This document shows, piece by piece, positions 54,007-62,838 of a stretch of 64,000 nucleotides of DNA. The stretch is taken from NCBI GenBank assembly GCA_013391845.1, contig CP058414.1, forward strand, positions 2,156,501 to 2,220,500, written 5' to 3'. Both the position numbers and the translations under genes were made by a program. This DNA comes from Pseudoalteromonas shioyasakiensis (GTDB taxonomy: Bacteria; Pseudomonadota; Gammaproteobacteria; Enterobacterales; Alteromonadaceae). How positions within the stretch are numbered: the first letter of the stretch is position 1; each line of letters opens with the position of its first letter. The notes under the pieces were generated by a model. It had not been told where the DNA came from, did no database searches, and was given only the letters and a program-made list of their open reading frames with translations.

Positions 54007-54840
54007 ATGATGAAAAAGTTTCTCTGTACGTTATCGATCATTTTCAGCTTACCGCTTTATGCTTATCAAACCGACACCTATACGTTTAAAGGTAAAAAAA
54101 CAGCCATAGAAAAACCTGTGACGGTGACGATACCGGATGGCTATCAAGAATCAAAAAAATACAATGTTATATATGTCTTACATGGCTACAGTGGCAATCA
54201 TAGTGATTGGACAAAGCTTACAGATATAGAAAAACTAGCAGATCAATATGATGTTATCATTGTTAATCCTGATGGTAACTATGGCTCTTGGTATCTAGAT
54301 TCAGATATCGACAAAAGTTCGCAATACGAGACTTACATCGCTGAAGATTTAGTCAATTATATAGACTAAACTTATTCGACCAATCGGTCTAAAAGTGGGC
54401 GTGCAATCACAGGCTTATCGATGGGAGGGTTTGGCGCGTTGCATATTGCTATCAATAACCAAGCACGGTTTGCTGCAGTATCAGGGATGTCTGCGGGGGT
54501 CGATGTTAGGCCGTTTAGTGCAGAGTTTGACCTTGCAAAAGTACTCGGCAGTTACGCTGAAAACAAAGAAAAATGGGATAGCATAGCCATTATTAATAAC
54601 CTTCATAAAATTGCTGCAGGCAATACGGCATGGAAAAAGGGGGCTGATACCTTACCGATTATGCTTGATATTGGTGTAGGTGATTTTTTTATAGAGCAAA
54701 ACAGAGCACTACATCAAGCTATGTTAGACCTGCGTATTCGCCATGATTATATTGAACGCCCAGGCATTCATGACTGGCACTATTGGAATAAAGTAATTGC
54801 CTATCAATTTTTATTTTTAACCTCTCATATGGCGCCATAA
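54007..54840 (+). pseudogene. Secreted esterase disrupted by one in-frame stop codon
   Basis: An esterase D / PHB-depolymerase-like alpha/beta hydrolase of about 277 codons. The signal peptide (about 1-19) and the first part (54007-54366) contain NVIYVLHGYSGNHSDW. TAA at 54367-54369 interrupts the frame, and the same frame continues with GRAITGLSMGGFGALH, which holds the serine nucleophile (GLSMGG), and ends at 54840 with a His in IHDWHYW. Only one change (for example TCA to TAA, restoring YIDS) would reopen it. As it stands, the product would lack all catalytic residues. Confidence 0.85.
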
Positions 54841-54843
54841 AGG

Positions 54844-55239
54844 ATGTTTCAACGTATTCTTGTGTTAATTGCCATAGGCTTTTTTGGTTTTATAGGTTGG
54901 GTTATTTACCTTGCTAATACCGGACAAAAGTCGGTATTTTTTGATCTCGTTGCAGTCATTCCTTACGGTGATAAGTTGGGGCATTTTTGCTTATTTGGTC
55001 TACTCACGTTATTTATCAACCTTGCCTTTAAATTTAAGACAATGGCTGTAGGGGGACGACCTATCTATTTAGCTGTGTTGATTGTTAGTACGTTTGTGAT
55101 TTTAGAAGAGCTAAGTCAGTATTTTGTCGAATCGAGAACATTAGATTTTATCGATTTAATTGCTGACTTTGCGGGTATCGCAGTATTCAGTGCTATTTCA
55201 GCTTGGCTTTGCAAAAAGTTATATCCAACTAAGAGCTAA
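54844..55239 (+). CDS. VanZ-like family membrane protein
   Basis: A 131-residue membrane protein with three or four helices and the VanZ-type motif DKLGHFCLFGLLTLF (about 40-54) and LEELSQYFVESRTLDFIDLIADFAGI (about 83-108). Founding VanZ gives low-level teicoplanin resistance; most members have no known role. It begins 3 bases after the broken esterase. AAAGG adjoins the start codon. Confidence 0.85.
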   Translation: MFQRILVLIAIGFFGFIGWVIYLANTGQKSVFFDLVAVIPYGDKLGHFCLFGLLTLFINLAFKFKTMAVGGRPIYLAVLIVSTFVILEELSQYFVESRTLDFIDLIADFAGIAVFSAISAWLCKKLYPTKS

Positions 55240-55300
55240 ACTTTCAGTAACTTGCTTGGTTTCGTCTATAATCAGTGTAGACCAAGCCTAAAAGTTGCGT

Positions 55301-56209
55301 ATGAACAGAGATACCTCAGATTATTTGTCAGATATTATTGATCTATTACTCGATGCTGTATGCGTAGTTGATGCCAAAGGTACGTTATTGTTTACTAATC
55401 CAGCCTTTGAAACAATCTTCGGATACACACCAGAAGAAGCTATAGATAGGAATATGCTGGACTTTGTTTACCCAGAGGACAGGGCCAAAACTATTAATGC
55501 CATAAACCAAATTGTGGTCAATGATCAGCATCCACGATTTGAAAATCGTTGGGTAAGGAAAGATGGCAGAGTGGTTCATGTATTGTGGTCTGTCTATTGG
55601 TCAAAAGAAAAACAAGTCAGAGTGGCTATCGCTTATGACATAACAGAGCAAAAAAATCTCGAACAAAAACTGATATATATGGCGGGACACGACCCCCTCA
55701 CCGATCTTCCTAATCGTAGTTATTTAACTACCCAACTTGAAGAGTCATTATCAATTGCAAATACTATTTCAACAGTGATTGCAGTACTTTTTATCGATAT
55801 AGATGGTTTTAAGCAAGTTAATGATGTTCATGGCCATGGCGCTGGCGACAAACTATTAAAAACGATAGCAATGCGCATTCGTCATGTTTTGAGAAAGGAA
55901 GACAGTGTAGGGCGCTTAGGCGGCGATGAGTTTGTGGTTATTCTCAATAGCATTAAACACAAAAGTGATGTTATTAAAATCGTTGATGAGCTAATAGCGG
56001 AGATATGTCAGCCTTTAGTTTACAATGATGCGGAGCTTACCTACTCACCCAGTATTGGTGCCGTGCTGTTTCCTGAACATTATGGTGATGCTGAATATTT
56101 AATTCAGTGTGCCGATAAAGCCATGTACAAAGCAAAGAATGAAGGGGGGAATCGTATGGTTTTTTATAATGATGGAATAAAGTTACCCGGCGCTAAAAAC
56201 ACAGGTTAG
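55301..56209 (+). CDS. PAS-GGDEF diguanylate cyclase
   Basis: A cytoplasmic signalling enzyme of about 302 residues that makes c-di-GMP. The N-terminal PAS domain (about 10-120) has DAVCVVDAKGTLLFTNPAFETIFGYT. The GGDEF domain (about 130-295) has the intact signature GRLGGDEFVVIL. An inhibitory I-site RxxD is visible as RKED five residues before GGDEF, so product feedback is likely. No transmembrane segment. I chose ATG 55301 (MNRDTSD); a TTG two codons earlier is possible. Confidence 0.92.
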   Translation: MNRDTSDYLSDIIDLLLDAVCVVDAKGTLLFTNPAFETIFGYTPEEAIDRNMLDFVYPEDRAKTINAINQIVVNDQHPRFENRWVRKDGRVVHVLWSVYWSKEKQVRVAIAYDITEQKNLEQKLIYMAGHDPLTDLPNRSYLTTQLEESLSIANTISTVIAVLFIDIDGFKQVNDVHGHGAGDKLLKTIAMRIRHVLRKEDSVGRLGGDEFVVILNSIKHKSDVIKIVDELIAEICQPLVYNDAELTYSPSIGAVLFPEHYGDAEYLIQCADKAMYKAKNEGGNRMVFYNDGIKLPGAKNTG

Positions 56210-56328
56210 CGTATCATAAACTACAGCAGGTATATGGTTTCAACCTAATAATTTGTTTTCTAACTCATAACTATTGCACGAAATGAAATATTAGTTAGCC
56301 TTGAATGATTCATTGAAGGAGTGAAACT

Positions 56329-57714
56329 ATGTTTAAGCGTAAAATAATAACAAATAGTGCTTTCTTTAGCTCATCACTGTTATTGGTAGCGGCGGCTCAT
56401 GCCACAACACCTCAATATAAAGAACAACAAGCTTTGCATGAAATTGCAAGTGCCGTTTCTAAAACACGTATAGAGCAAGATATTCAAACGCTGGTTGACT
56501 TTGGCACTCGCCATACTCTCTCTGAGACGAAATCAGATACGCGTGGTATTGGTGCTGCAAGACGTTGGATCAAGTCTGAGTTTGAGGCGATTTCTAAAGC
56601 TTGTGGTAACTGCCTAGAAATCATTGAAGTAAAAGACACTATTTCCGGTGAAAAGCGTATTCCAAACCCGGTTGAAGTTGTCAATATTGTGGCTATTCAG
56701 CGCGGTCAAGTTGATGCTAATCGCATGGTTATGATGTCGGGTGATATTGATTCGAGAGCCTCTGATGTAATGGACTATACCTCAGATGCGCCAGGGGCTA
56801 ACGATAATGCATCTGGTGTGGCTGGCGTGCTGGAATCGGCGCGAGTTTTATCAAAGTATAAATTTAATGGCTCAATTGTTTATGCAGCTTTATCTGGTGA
56901 AGAGCAAGGCTTGTTTGGCGGCAAAATTTTAGCTAAATACGCTCAAGATCATAATTGGCGTGTTCATGGTGTTTTAAACAACGACATGATTGGTAACTCA
57001 ACGGGCATTAATGGGGTAACAGATAACACAACTGCACGTATCTTCTCTGAAGGTACTCGCGTTATAGAAACAAGAGAGCAAGCCCATAAACGCCGTTTTA
57101 CGGGGGGTGAAGTTGACTCTGCAAGTCGTAACCTTGCGCGTTACATAGATACAATCGCAGACCGCTACATTGAGAACCTAGATACCATGTTGATATATCG
57201 ACTCGATCGTTTTGGTCGAGGAGGGCATCATCGTCCATTTAACGATGTTGGCTTTGCGGCTGTGCGTATTATGGAAACCAACGAAAACTACAACCAACAA
57301 CATCAAGACTTACGTACTGAAAATGGTATTACCTATGGTGACACCATTGACCATGTTGATTTTGCCTATGCTGCGAAATTAACTTCACTAAATGCGGTGA
57401 CTATGGCTTCAATGGCGTGGGCTCCAGCACCGCCAACGGGCGTTAGTATTTCAGGTGCTGTAAAGCCAAGTACAACCTTAGCGTGGGATGAAAGTGATGA
57501 TCCAACGGTGGTTAGTTATAAAATCTATTGGCGTTATACCAGCGAACCACAATGGCAATTTAGCCGTGATGTTGGCAAAGTAACAGAAGCAACACTGAAA
57601 AATGTCGTGATAGATAACTACTATTTTGGTGTTGCTGCTGTGAACAAAGATGGTATTGAATCACCTGTTGTATTTCCTGGTGATGTTGGCGCATTCGAAT
57701 GGCCAAACAAATAA
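56329..57714 (+). CDS. Secreted M28-like peptidase with C-terminal fibronectin type III domain
   Basis: A 461-residue secreted protein, with a signal peptide (about 1-25). The M28 core (about 40-365) has SDAPGANDNASGVAGVLE (Asp159), LSGEEQGLFG (Glu191/192) and LNNDMIG (Asp219). The first zinc site, normally H-x-D in GHYDS, reads GDIDS (Asp139), an unusual substitution for a His ligand. A fibronectin III-like domain (about 365-455) closes the protein. AAGGAGTG lies before the ATG. The stop abuts that of the convergent kinase gene with no gap. Confidence 0.88.
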   Translation: MFKRKIITNSAFFSSSLLLVAAAHATTPQYKEQQALHEIASAVSKTRIEQDIQTLVDFGTRHTLSETKSDTRGIGAARRWIKSEFEAISKACGNCLEIIEVKDTISGEKRIPNPVEVVNIVAIQRGQVDANRMVMMSGDIDSRASDVMDYTSDAPGANDNASGVAGVLESARVLSKYKFNGSIVYAALSGEEQGLFGGKILAKYAQDHNWRVHGVLNNDMIGNSTGINGVTDNTTARIFSEGTRVIETREQAHKRRFTGGEVDSASRNLARYIDTIADRYIENLDTMLIYRLDRFGRGGHHRPFNDVGFAAVRIMETNENYNQQHQDLRTENGITYGDTIDHVDFAYAAKLTSLNAVTMASMAWAPAPPTGVSISGAVKPSTTLAWDESDDPTVVSYKIYWRYTSEPQWQFSRDVGKVTEATLKNVVIDNYYFGVAAVNKDGIESPVVFPGDVGAFEWPNK

Positions 57715-59871
57715 CTAAATAGGAATAGTTAAGTCATAGCGAACACCACCCAGTTCGCTATGAGCTGCCATAATACGCCAGTTATGGGCTTCGACAATTT
57801 GTTTTACAATCGCAAGCCCAATTCCTGAACCTGATTGTTTCACTGTTTTTAAGTCTGGCACTCTATAAAGATGGTCAAAAATCTTTGCTAAACTCTCGTC
57901 GCTGACGCCAGGGGCTGAATCTTCATAGCAGATTAATAACCGTGTTTGGTTTTGGCTAATCGTAAAATTAATTTTCCCAGGCTGCTGCGTGTACTTAATC
58001 GAATTACTGATTAAGTTTGCAAATAATTGTGAAAGCCTTGTTGCATCACATTCTAGTGTTAATTCATCCGTTATATTTTGTGTGAACCCAACTTCAAACT
58101 TATCAAGTTGAATAATCATATCTGCGTGTAAGCTTTGGAAATACTCTGCAGCATTAATTTTTGTTAGGTTGAGCTGAAAACTATTTTGTTCAAGTAGTGA
58201 TATTTTATTTAAATCACTGACTAAAGTAGCCATGTCGGTGATTTTTTGGTTGAGCTTTTCGTAAGTGAGCTCATTAAATTGAGTTAGGCCTGCTTGAAGG
58301 GTTTCAAGGTGTAAGCGTAAACCCGTTAGTGGACCACTTAGCTCGTGAGCAACTTGTGATAATAACTTACTACGTTGACTAATTTGTTTATCTAGATGAT
58401 TTCGACGCTGTTCAATGAGTTGTTTTCTCTGTCTCACTCTTAATAATGCGATGCCCATTACAGCTAAAAGCAAGCTAAATATTAAAATACTATATAGGAT
58501 AGTTTGGCGCTGAGAGGCAATAGCTTGGCTTTTTTCATTATCTTGGAGCTTTAAATCTTGAATAGCCAAGTCGCGGTCGCGCATAGCAATGGAGTTTTGC
58601 AGCTCAGCTAAACGTTGATTGTAGTTGTTACGGGCAAAACCTTTTTCAAGCTCAGTAATCGTTTTTTGATATAAAAATGCCTGTTGATAATCTGTTTGTT
58701 TTTCTGCCACTGTTGTCAGATGCTCAAGGGCAATGATTTGTTTTTGTTGTTTATTCTTGGTTTTACTTAATTGGTAGGCTTGCTCTGCATAATGTTTAGC
58801 TTGTTTAAGTTCAGTAGAGCCAATATATAGTTTTGCTAATGTGAGTAACACATCTATATATAAGTGATCGTCATGTTTGAGCTCAGTGATCACTTGTTCT
58901 TCAATTGCTAATGCTTGTTCTAGGTTATCCATTTTTAGCAAATTTATAGCAATATTATGGTTTGCCCAGGCAGAATTTCGAGTGCTGTTATAACTCGCAA
59001 ACACTTGTTGTGCTTGTTTAGCGTAATCCAGTGCTGAAGTGTAGTTTTTTAGCCCATATTCACATTGTGATAGCTTAACAAGACTATGTCCGATATCAGA
59101 AAGAGCTCCAGTTTGCTTATCAAAATATAAGGCTGTGTTAAATTCGCCTTTTGCTTTTTCGAATTGTTCTAAATCTAAATAACTTTGCGCAATTGAATAA
59201 CTTATACCAGCTTGCAGTGAAATAGACGGCGACATTTTCTGAATTACTTCTCGACGTTTTAATTTATATTCGAGAGCAAGGGTCAAACGATCTAACTGTT
59301 CAAGGTTACGAGAGTAACCTTGGTATAGTATCTCTTTTTGTTTTAATGTTAATTCGCGTTTATCGTTGTGAATGTACGTCTCTAAAAGGGTTAAGGCTGC
59401 TTGGTACTTTCCAGAATTATGATAAGCACTAACAAGGCTCGCCACGGCATCAATCTCATAATCAGTAAATTGCAAACGCTGAAAAAGGGCAACATTTTGT
59501 TGAGACAGTTGAATAGCGGTCTCTAAGTCATTTTGTCTGTATGCCAATCGCGCTTTAGCTAGATACAACTCGCTATAAATAGGGGAGTCGTTTTTATATT
59601 GGGGCATGGATTCAAACTCATCAAAAATAGTTTGCGCTTGTTGAAACTTTCCTAAGTGTATATAAACGTGTATCAATCTAACATTAAAGCTTATTTGCTC
59701 TGCAAGGCTGGCAGTTTCGATAAGGTGCTTATCAATACTTATTAAATACTCATAACGTTTTTGATAGTCGCTGATTGTAATGGCTTCATCAATGTTGCTT
59801 TGCAGCGTTGATGCAAAAGCACTGCTGAGGTATAAGATACAAAACAGAAGGTAAGAGGTTTTAAGTTTCAT
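57715..59871 (-). CDS. Sensor histidine kinase with periplasmic TPR domain
   Basis: A membrane histidine kinase of about 718 residues. A signal or anchor segment begins the protein (MKLKTSYLLFCILYLSSAFA), then TPR-like helical repeats fill about residues 35-430. A transmembrane helix lies at about 455-478, then HisKA with the phosphoacceptor in QVAHELSGPLTGLRLHLE. The ATPase has LFANLISNSIKYT (N box), SAPGVSDESLAKIFDHLYR (G1/F) and GSGIGLAIVKQI (G2). No response regulator gene is adjacent, so it is an orphan kinase. I chose ATG 59871 because it gives a clean signal peptide; an in-frame ATG at 59901 is also possible. Confidence 0.88.
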   Translation of the reverse strand: MKLKTSYLLFCILYLSSAFASTLQSNIDEAITISDYQKRYEYLISIDKHLIETASLAEQISFNVRLIHVYIHLGKFQQAQTIFDEFESMPQYKNDSPIYSELYLAKARLAYRQNDLETAIQLSQQNVALFQRLQFTDYEIDAVASLVSAYHNSGKYQAALTLLETYIHNDKRELTLKQKEILYQGYSRNLEQLDRLTLALEYKLKRREVIQKMSPSISLQAGISYSIAQSYLDLEQFEKAKGEFNTALYFDKQTGALSDIGHSLVKLSQCEYGLKNYTSALDYAKQAQQVFASYNSTRNSAWANHNIAINLLKMDNLEQALAIEEQVITELKHDDHLYIDVLLTLAKLYIGSTELKQAKHYAEQAYQLSKTKNKQQKQIIALEHLTTVAEKQTDYQQAFLYQKTITELEKGFARNNYNQRLAELQNSIAMRDRDLAIQDLKLQDNEKSQAIASQRQTILYSILIFSLLLAVMGIALLRVRQRKQLIEQRRNHLDKQISQRSKLLSQVAHELSGPLTGLRLHLETLQAGLTQFNELTYEKLNQKITDMATLVSDLNKISLLEQNSFQLNLTKINAAEYFQSLHADMIIQLDKFEVGFTQNITDELTLECDATRLSQLFANLISNSIKYTQQPGKINFTISQNQTRLLICYEDSAPGVSDESLAKIFDHLYRVPDLKTVKQSGSGIGLAIVKQIVEAHNWRIMAAHSELGGVRYDLTIPI

Positions 59872-60094
59872 AGTGCGGTTTATTATAAATTTATTCCGCA
59901 TTAGTTTAGCATGCCATTCATTTAAGTGGGGATGATTCGCTTATGTGACCAAAAAGAGTTGCATTTTGCAATTATCCTTCTCGCATCTTGCAAGTAATTT
60001 GGATTGCTCGTTCATAAGGTATTGTTATAAAACTATTTATTTTTTGGAATAGTTGCTGCTTTAAATAATTACACATCCACAGGAGAGTGTCATT

Positions 60095-62281
60095 ATGAAA
60101 AGTAACATACCCGCTTATCTACTATTCGCACTTGCAACGGGCTTCGTAAGTGCAGCACCATTTCAGCAGTGCCCAAGTAAAGCATTTTTGATTCAGGGAA
60201 AACCCGCGCAAATGTTTGGCGTTGACCTAGTATCTGCTAAATCTACAGTGCTAGCTGCAACACTCAATTTTACTTCAGAAGCTAACAACGAAAGTGTCAA
60301 TGCGGTTGGCTTTAATTATAAAGACCAATATATGTATGGCTTTAGTAAACAATCCCCGAAAAGTGTTGTGCGAATTGGTGACGAATACATATTAGAGCGG
60401 TTAAATGTAAATGGACTACCAGACACCAACTTTTATGTTGGTGATATTCAGGTAAATAGTGAAACTAATCAGGCTATTTATTATCTATATCACCCAAAAT
60501 TTGGCTTGTTTGGAATAGATTTAACAGAACCATCTGATGCGTATCAAGCAGAATTAGTAGCGGACTCAGCTAATTGGGGTTTAGCTATTTATGATTTTGC
60601 GTTTCATCCTCATAGCAATCTTTTATATGCGGTTGAGTCAAATGGCGACTTATATGAGATAGATTTAGATAATAAGACACCCACTTTTGTCGCAAACCTC
60701 GACATAGCCGGCGATACCGGTGCAAATGGTGCCAGTTATTTTGATGTACAAGGCCAGTTTTATTTTAGTAATAACCGCAGTGGTAAAATCCATAAAGTAG
60801 ATTTAGGTAAAAGCCCTGTAGATGGTTATACACCGACCGCTTCAGTATTTACTTTGGGGCCTACTTCAAACCAAAATGATGGTGCACGCTGCGCTATCGC
60901 AGAAGTAAAAGTAACTGATAATTCAATAGACTTTGGCGATGCACCCATGCCATATAAAACAGTACTTGCTGATAGTGGTGCCCGTCATTTGTTTGACCCT
61001 AATGAAGACCAATCAAATTTGGTTTATCTAGGCGCATATGTTGATGGTGAAAATATCAACATAGAAGCAGATTTACAGGCATCTCCGGTCGATAGCTCTG
61101 ATGATGGCGTTAAGTTTGTAACTGATTTCGTTGCTGGCTCTACTAGTCAGGTAATAGTAACAGCCCCTAATGATAATGGTTATTTATATGCTTGGTTTGA
61201 TTGGGATCAAAACTTCCAGTTTGACTCTGATGAAATTACAGTGAGTAAATATCGCTTAAATCAAGGTGATAACAGTGTACTAGTCGATGTACCTAGTGAT
61301 GCTGTAATGGGGGCTACATGGGCTCGTTTTCGTGTGACCGATGGCAGTGAGTTAAGCCCAATAACAGCCAGTGGTGGGGTAACAGGTGGCGAGGTAGAAG
61401 ATTATCCAGTAACAACATATGGTAGCTTGGTATACCCAAGTGAAAATGGCTGGGTAACCCTTGCTTATGAAGATCAATGGCCATTTGCCGGTGATTATGA
61501 TTTTAATGATTTAGTTGTTAATTATCGTACAAAGTTAATAGAGAAAGATGGCCAAGCGCTTGGTTATAAGATTGAAGGAGAATTAGTAGGAATAGGCGCA
61601 AGTTACCATAACGGTTTTGCTGTTAGATTAGCTCAGTCCTCAGGTGGAAGTTTAAAGCGAATATTACGAAACCAAGTAAATGAGAGCGAGATTAGTTTAA
61701 TTATTAATAATGAAGTGCAGACACACACCGTGTTAGAAGAAGGTGTTGATGATGCCATTCTCATTATAATGCCAGATACTTGGTCGTATGTAAGCAGTCA
61801 AAGCGGGTGCAGTTTCTTTCGTACTGAGAATGGTTGCTATACCAGTAGTAAAGTTGGTTTTACCTTGAGCGTTTCTTTAAATACCGGTGTTTCTTCAGTA
61901 AATGCACCGAAATACACTTTAGATCCTTTTATATTTGGAGCAGCTGGTTTCAGCCATGGGCAATTTTTAAGTGGAAAAGACCCCAGAAGTTGGGAAGTTC
62001 ATTTAAAAAATCAAGCACCGACAGAAAAGTTTGACCAAAGCTTTTTTAATTACCCTGAAAGTGATGATGCATCAAATAACCTATTTGGATATTACTTTCA
62101 ATCACCTACCGGTTTACCTTGGGCTATTGAGGTTGGAGCTGAGTGGGCACATCCAAAAGAGAAAGTTGATATAACATTAGCTTACAGCGAATTCAAAATA
62201 TTTGCAGAGTCATCTGGGCGTGAAAGCACACTTTGGTTTAATAGTGCAAAGCTGGCAAATGTTATTTTACGAGGAGAATAA
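60095..62281 (+). CDS. Large secreted LruC-domain protein
   Basis: A 728-residue secreted protein with a signal peptide (about 1-20). The N-terminal half (about 25-275) resembles the repeated beta-strand (DUF6923-like) region with KAFLIQGKPAQMFGVDL. A GEVEDYPVTT segment near 430 is common in surface proteins of marine bacteria. The C-terminal LruC domain (about 445-720) has ENGWVTLAYEDQWPFAGDYDFNDLVVNYR. Surface role and ligand are unknown. CAGGAGAG precedes the ATG. A small lipoprotein gene follows after 2 bases in the same operon. Confidence 0.85.
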   Translation: MKSNIPAYLLFALATGFVSAAPFQQCPSKAFLIQGKPAQMFGVDLVSAKSTVLAATLNFTSEANNESVNAVGFNYKDQYMYGFSKQSPKSVVRIGDEYILERLNVNGLPDTNFYVGDIQVNSETNQAIYYLYHPKFGLFGIDLTEPSDAYQAELVADSANWGLAIYDFAFHPHSNLLYAVESNGDLYEIDLDNKTPTFVANLDIAGDTGANGASYFDVQGQFYFSNNRSGKIHKVDLGKSPVDGYTPTASVFTLGPTSNQNDGARCAIAEVKVTDNSIDFGDAPMPYKTVLADSGARHLFDPNEDQSNLVYLGAYVDGENINIEADLQASPVDSSDDGVKFVTDFVAGSTSQVIVTAPNDNGYLYAWFDWDQNFQFDSDEITVSKYRLNQGDNSVLVDVPSDAVMGATWARFRVTDGSELSPITASGGVTGGEVEDYPVTTYGSLVYPSENGWVTLAYEDQWPFAGDYDFNDLVVNYRTKLIEKDGQALGYKIEGELVGIGASYHNGFAVRLAQSSGGSLKRILRNQVNESEISLIINNEVQTHTVLEEGVDDAILIIMPDTWSYVSSQSGCSFFRTENGCYTSSKVGFTLSVSLNTGVSSVNAPKYTLDPFIFGAAGFSHGQFLSGKDPRSWEVHLKNQAPTEKFDQSFFNYPESDDASNNLFGYYFQSPTGLPWAIEVGAEWAHPKEKVDITLAYSEFKIFAESSGRESTLWFNSAKLANVILRGE

Positions 62282-62283
62282 TC

Positions 62284-62757
62284 ATGAAATATTATACTTT
62301 AATAACTTTTAGCCTAATGTTGTCTGCATGTGGTGGTGGCGAAAGCAACTCATCAATTAAGACTGAAAGTGCTATACAGACACCCACCACAAGTACAGCT
62401 ACTGAAACAACTGGAACAGATATAAGTGTAGAAACAGAGACAATGGCGGACTTAATGATTGAACCGGAATTTGATTTAAGTAGCAAAATGGAACTAAGCG
62501 TAGATGTTGATTTAAACATGGGTGATAGCAGAGCGTATGTAAATATTTGTCTAAAAGGTGATGATAACAGAGCAGATTACAGCCAGTGCTTACTGCGTGC
62601 TCCATTAAAACAAAGCAAATTGTTATCTAGTGTGATGCTTGCAAACAATGCGATACAGCTGGTGGCTGAAGTGTGGTTTTATGACTCTCAAAATGAGCCT
62701 CTACGTTTTTATTGGCAGTATGATGATAGGCAACCATCCGTGTTTAGTATTCGCTAA
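62284..62757 (+). CDS. Small lipoprotein downstream of the LruC protein
   Basis: A 157-residue lipoprotein: signal ending MLSACGGG (lipobox Cys near 16), a Ser/Thr/Glu-rich linker (about 20-55), then a beta-rich domain (about 60-157) with two further Cys (ICLKGD, QCLLRAP), probably a disulfide. I do not recognise the family. The 2-base gap from the LruC gene and GGAG before the ATG show an operon, so it is likely an anchor or partner for the secreted protein. Confidence 0.75.
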   Translation: MKYYTLITFSLMLSACGGGESNSSIKTESAIQTPTTSTATETTGTDISVETETMADLMIEPEFDLSSKMELSVDVDLNMGDSRAYVNICLKGDDNRADYSQCLLRAPLKQSKLLSSVMLANNAIQLVAEVWFYDSQNEPLRFYWQYDDRQPSVFSIR

Positions 62758-62838
62758 AATAAGTGATCGATATTATGTTTTTTTAAGTTTAATTTTAAGA
62801 GACCGATTATTTTCAACAGCTTAAAATAGGATTTTGAT

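Noticed and set aside
54367..54369. In-frame stop as a recoded codon
   Set aside because: It is TAA, not TGA or TAG with a known recoding context, and no downstream recoding structure is evident; a pseudogene is simpler.
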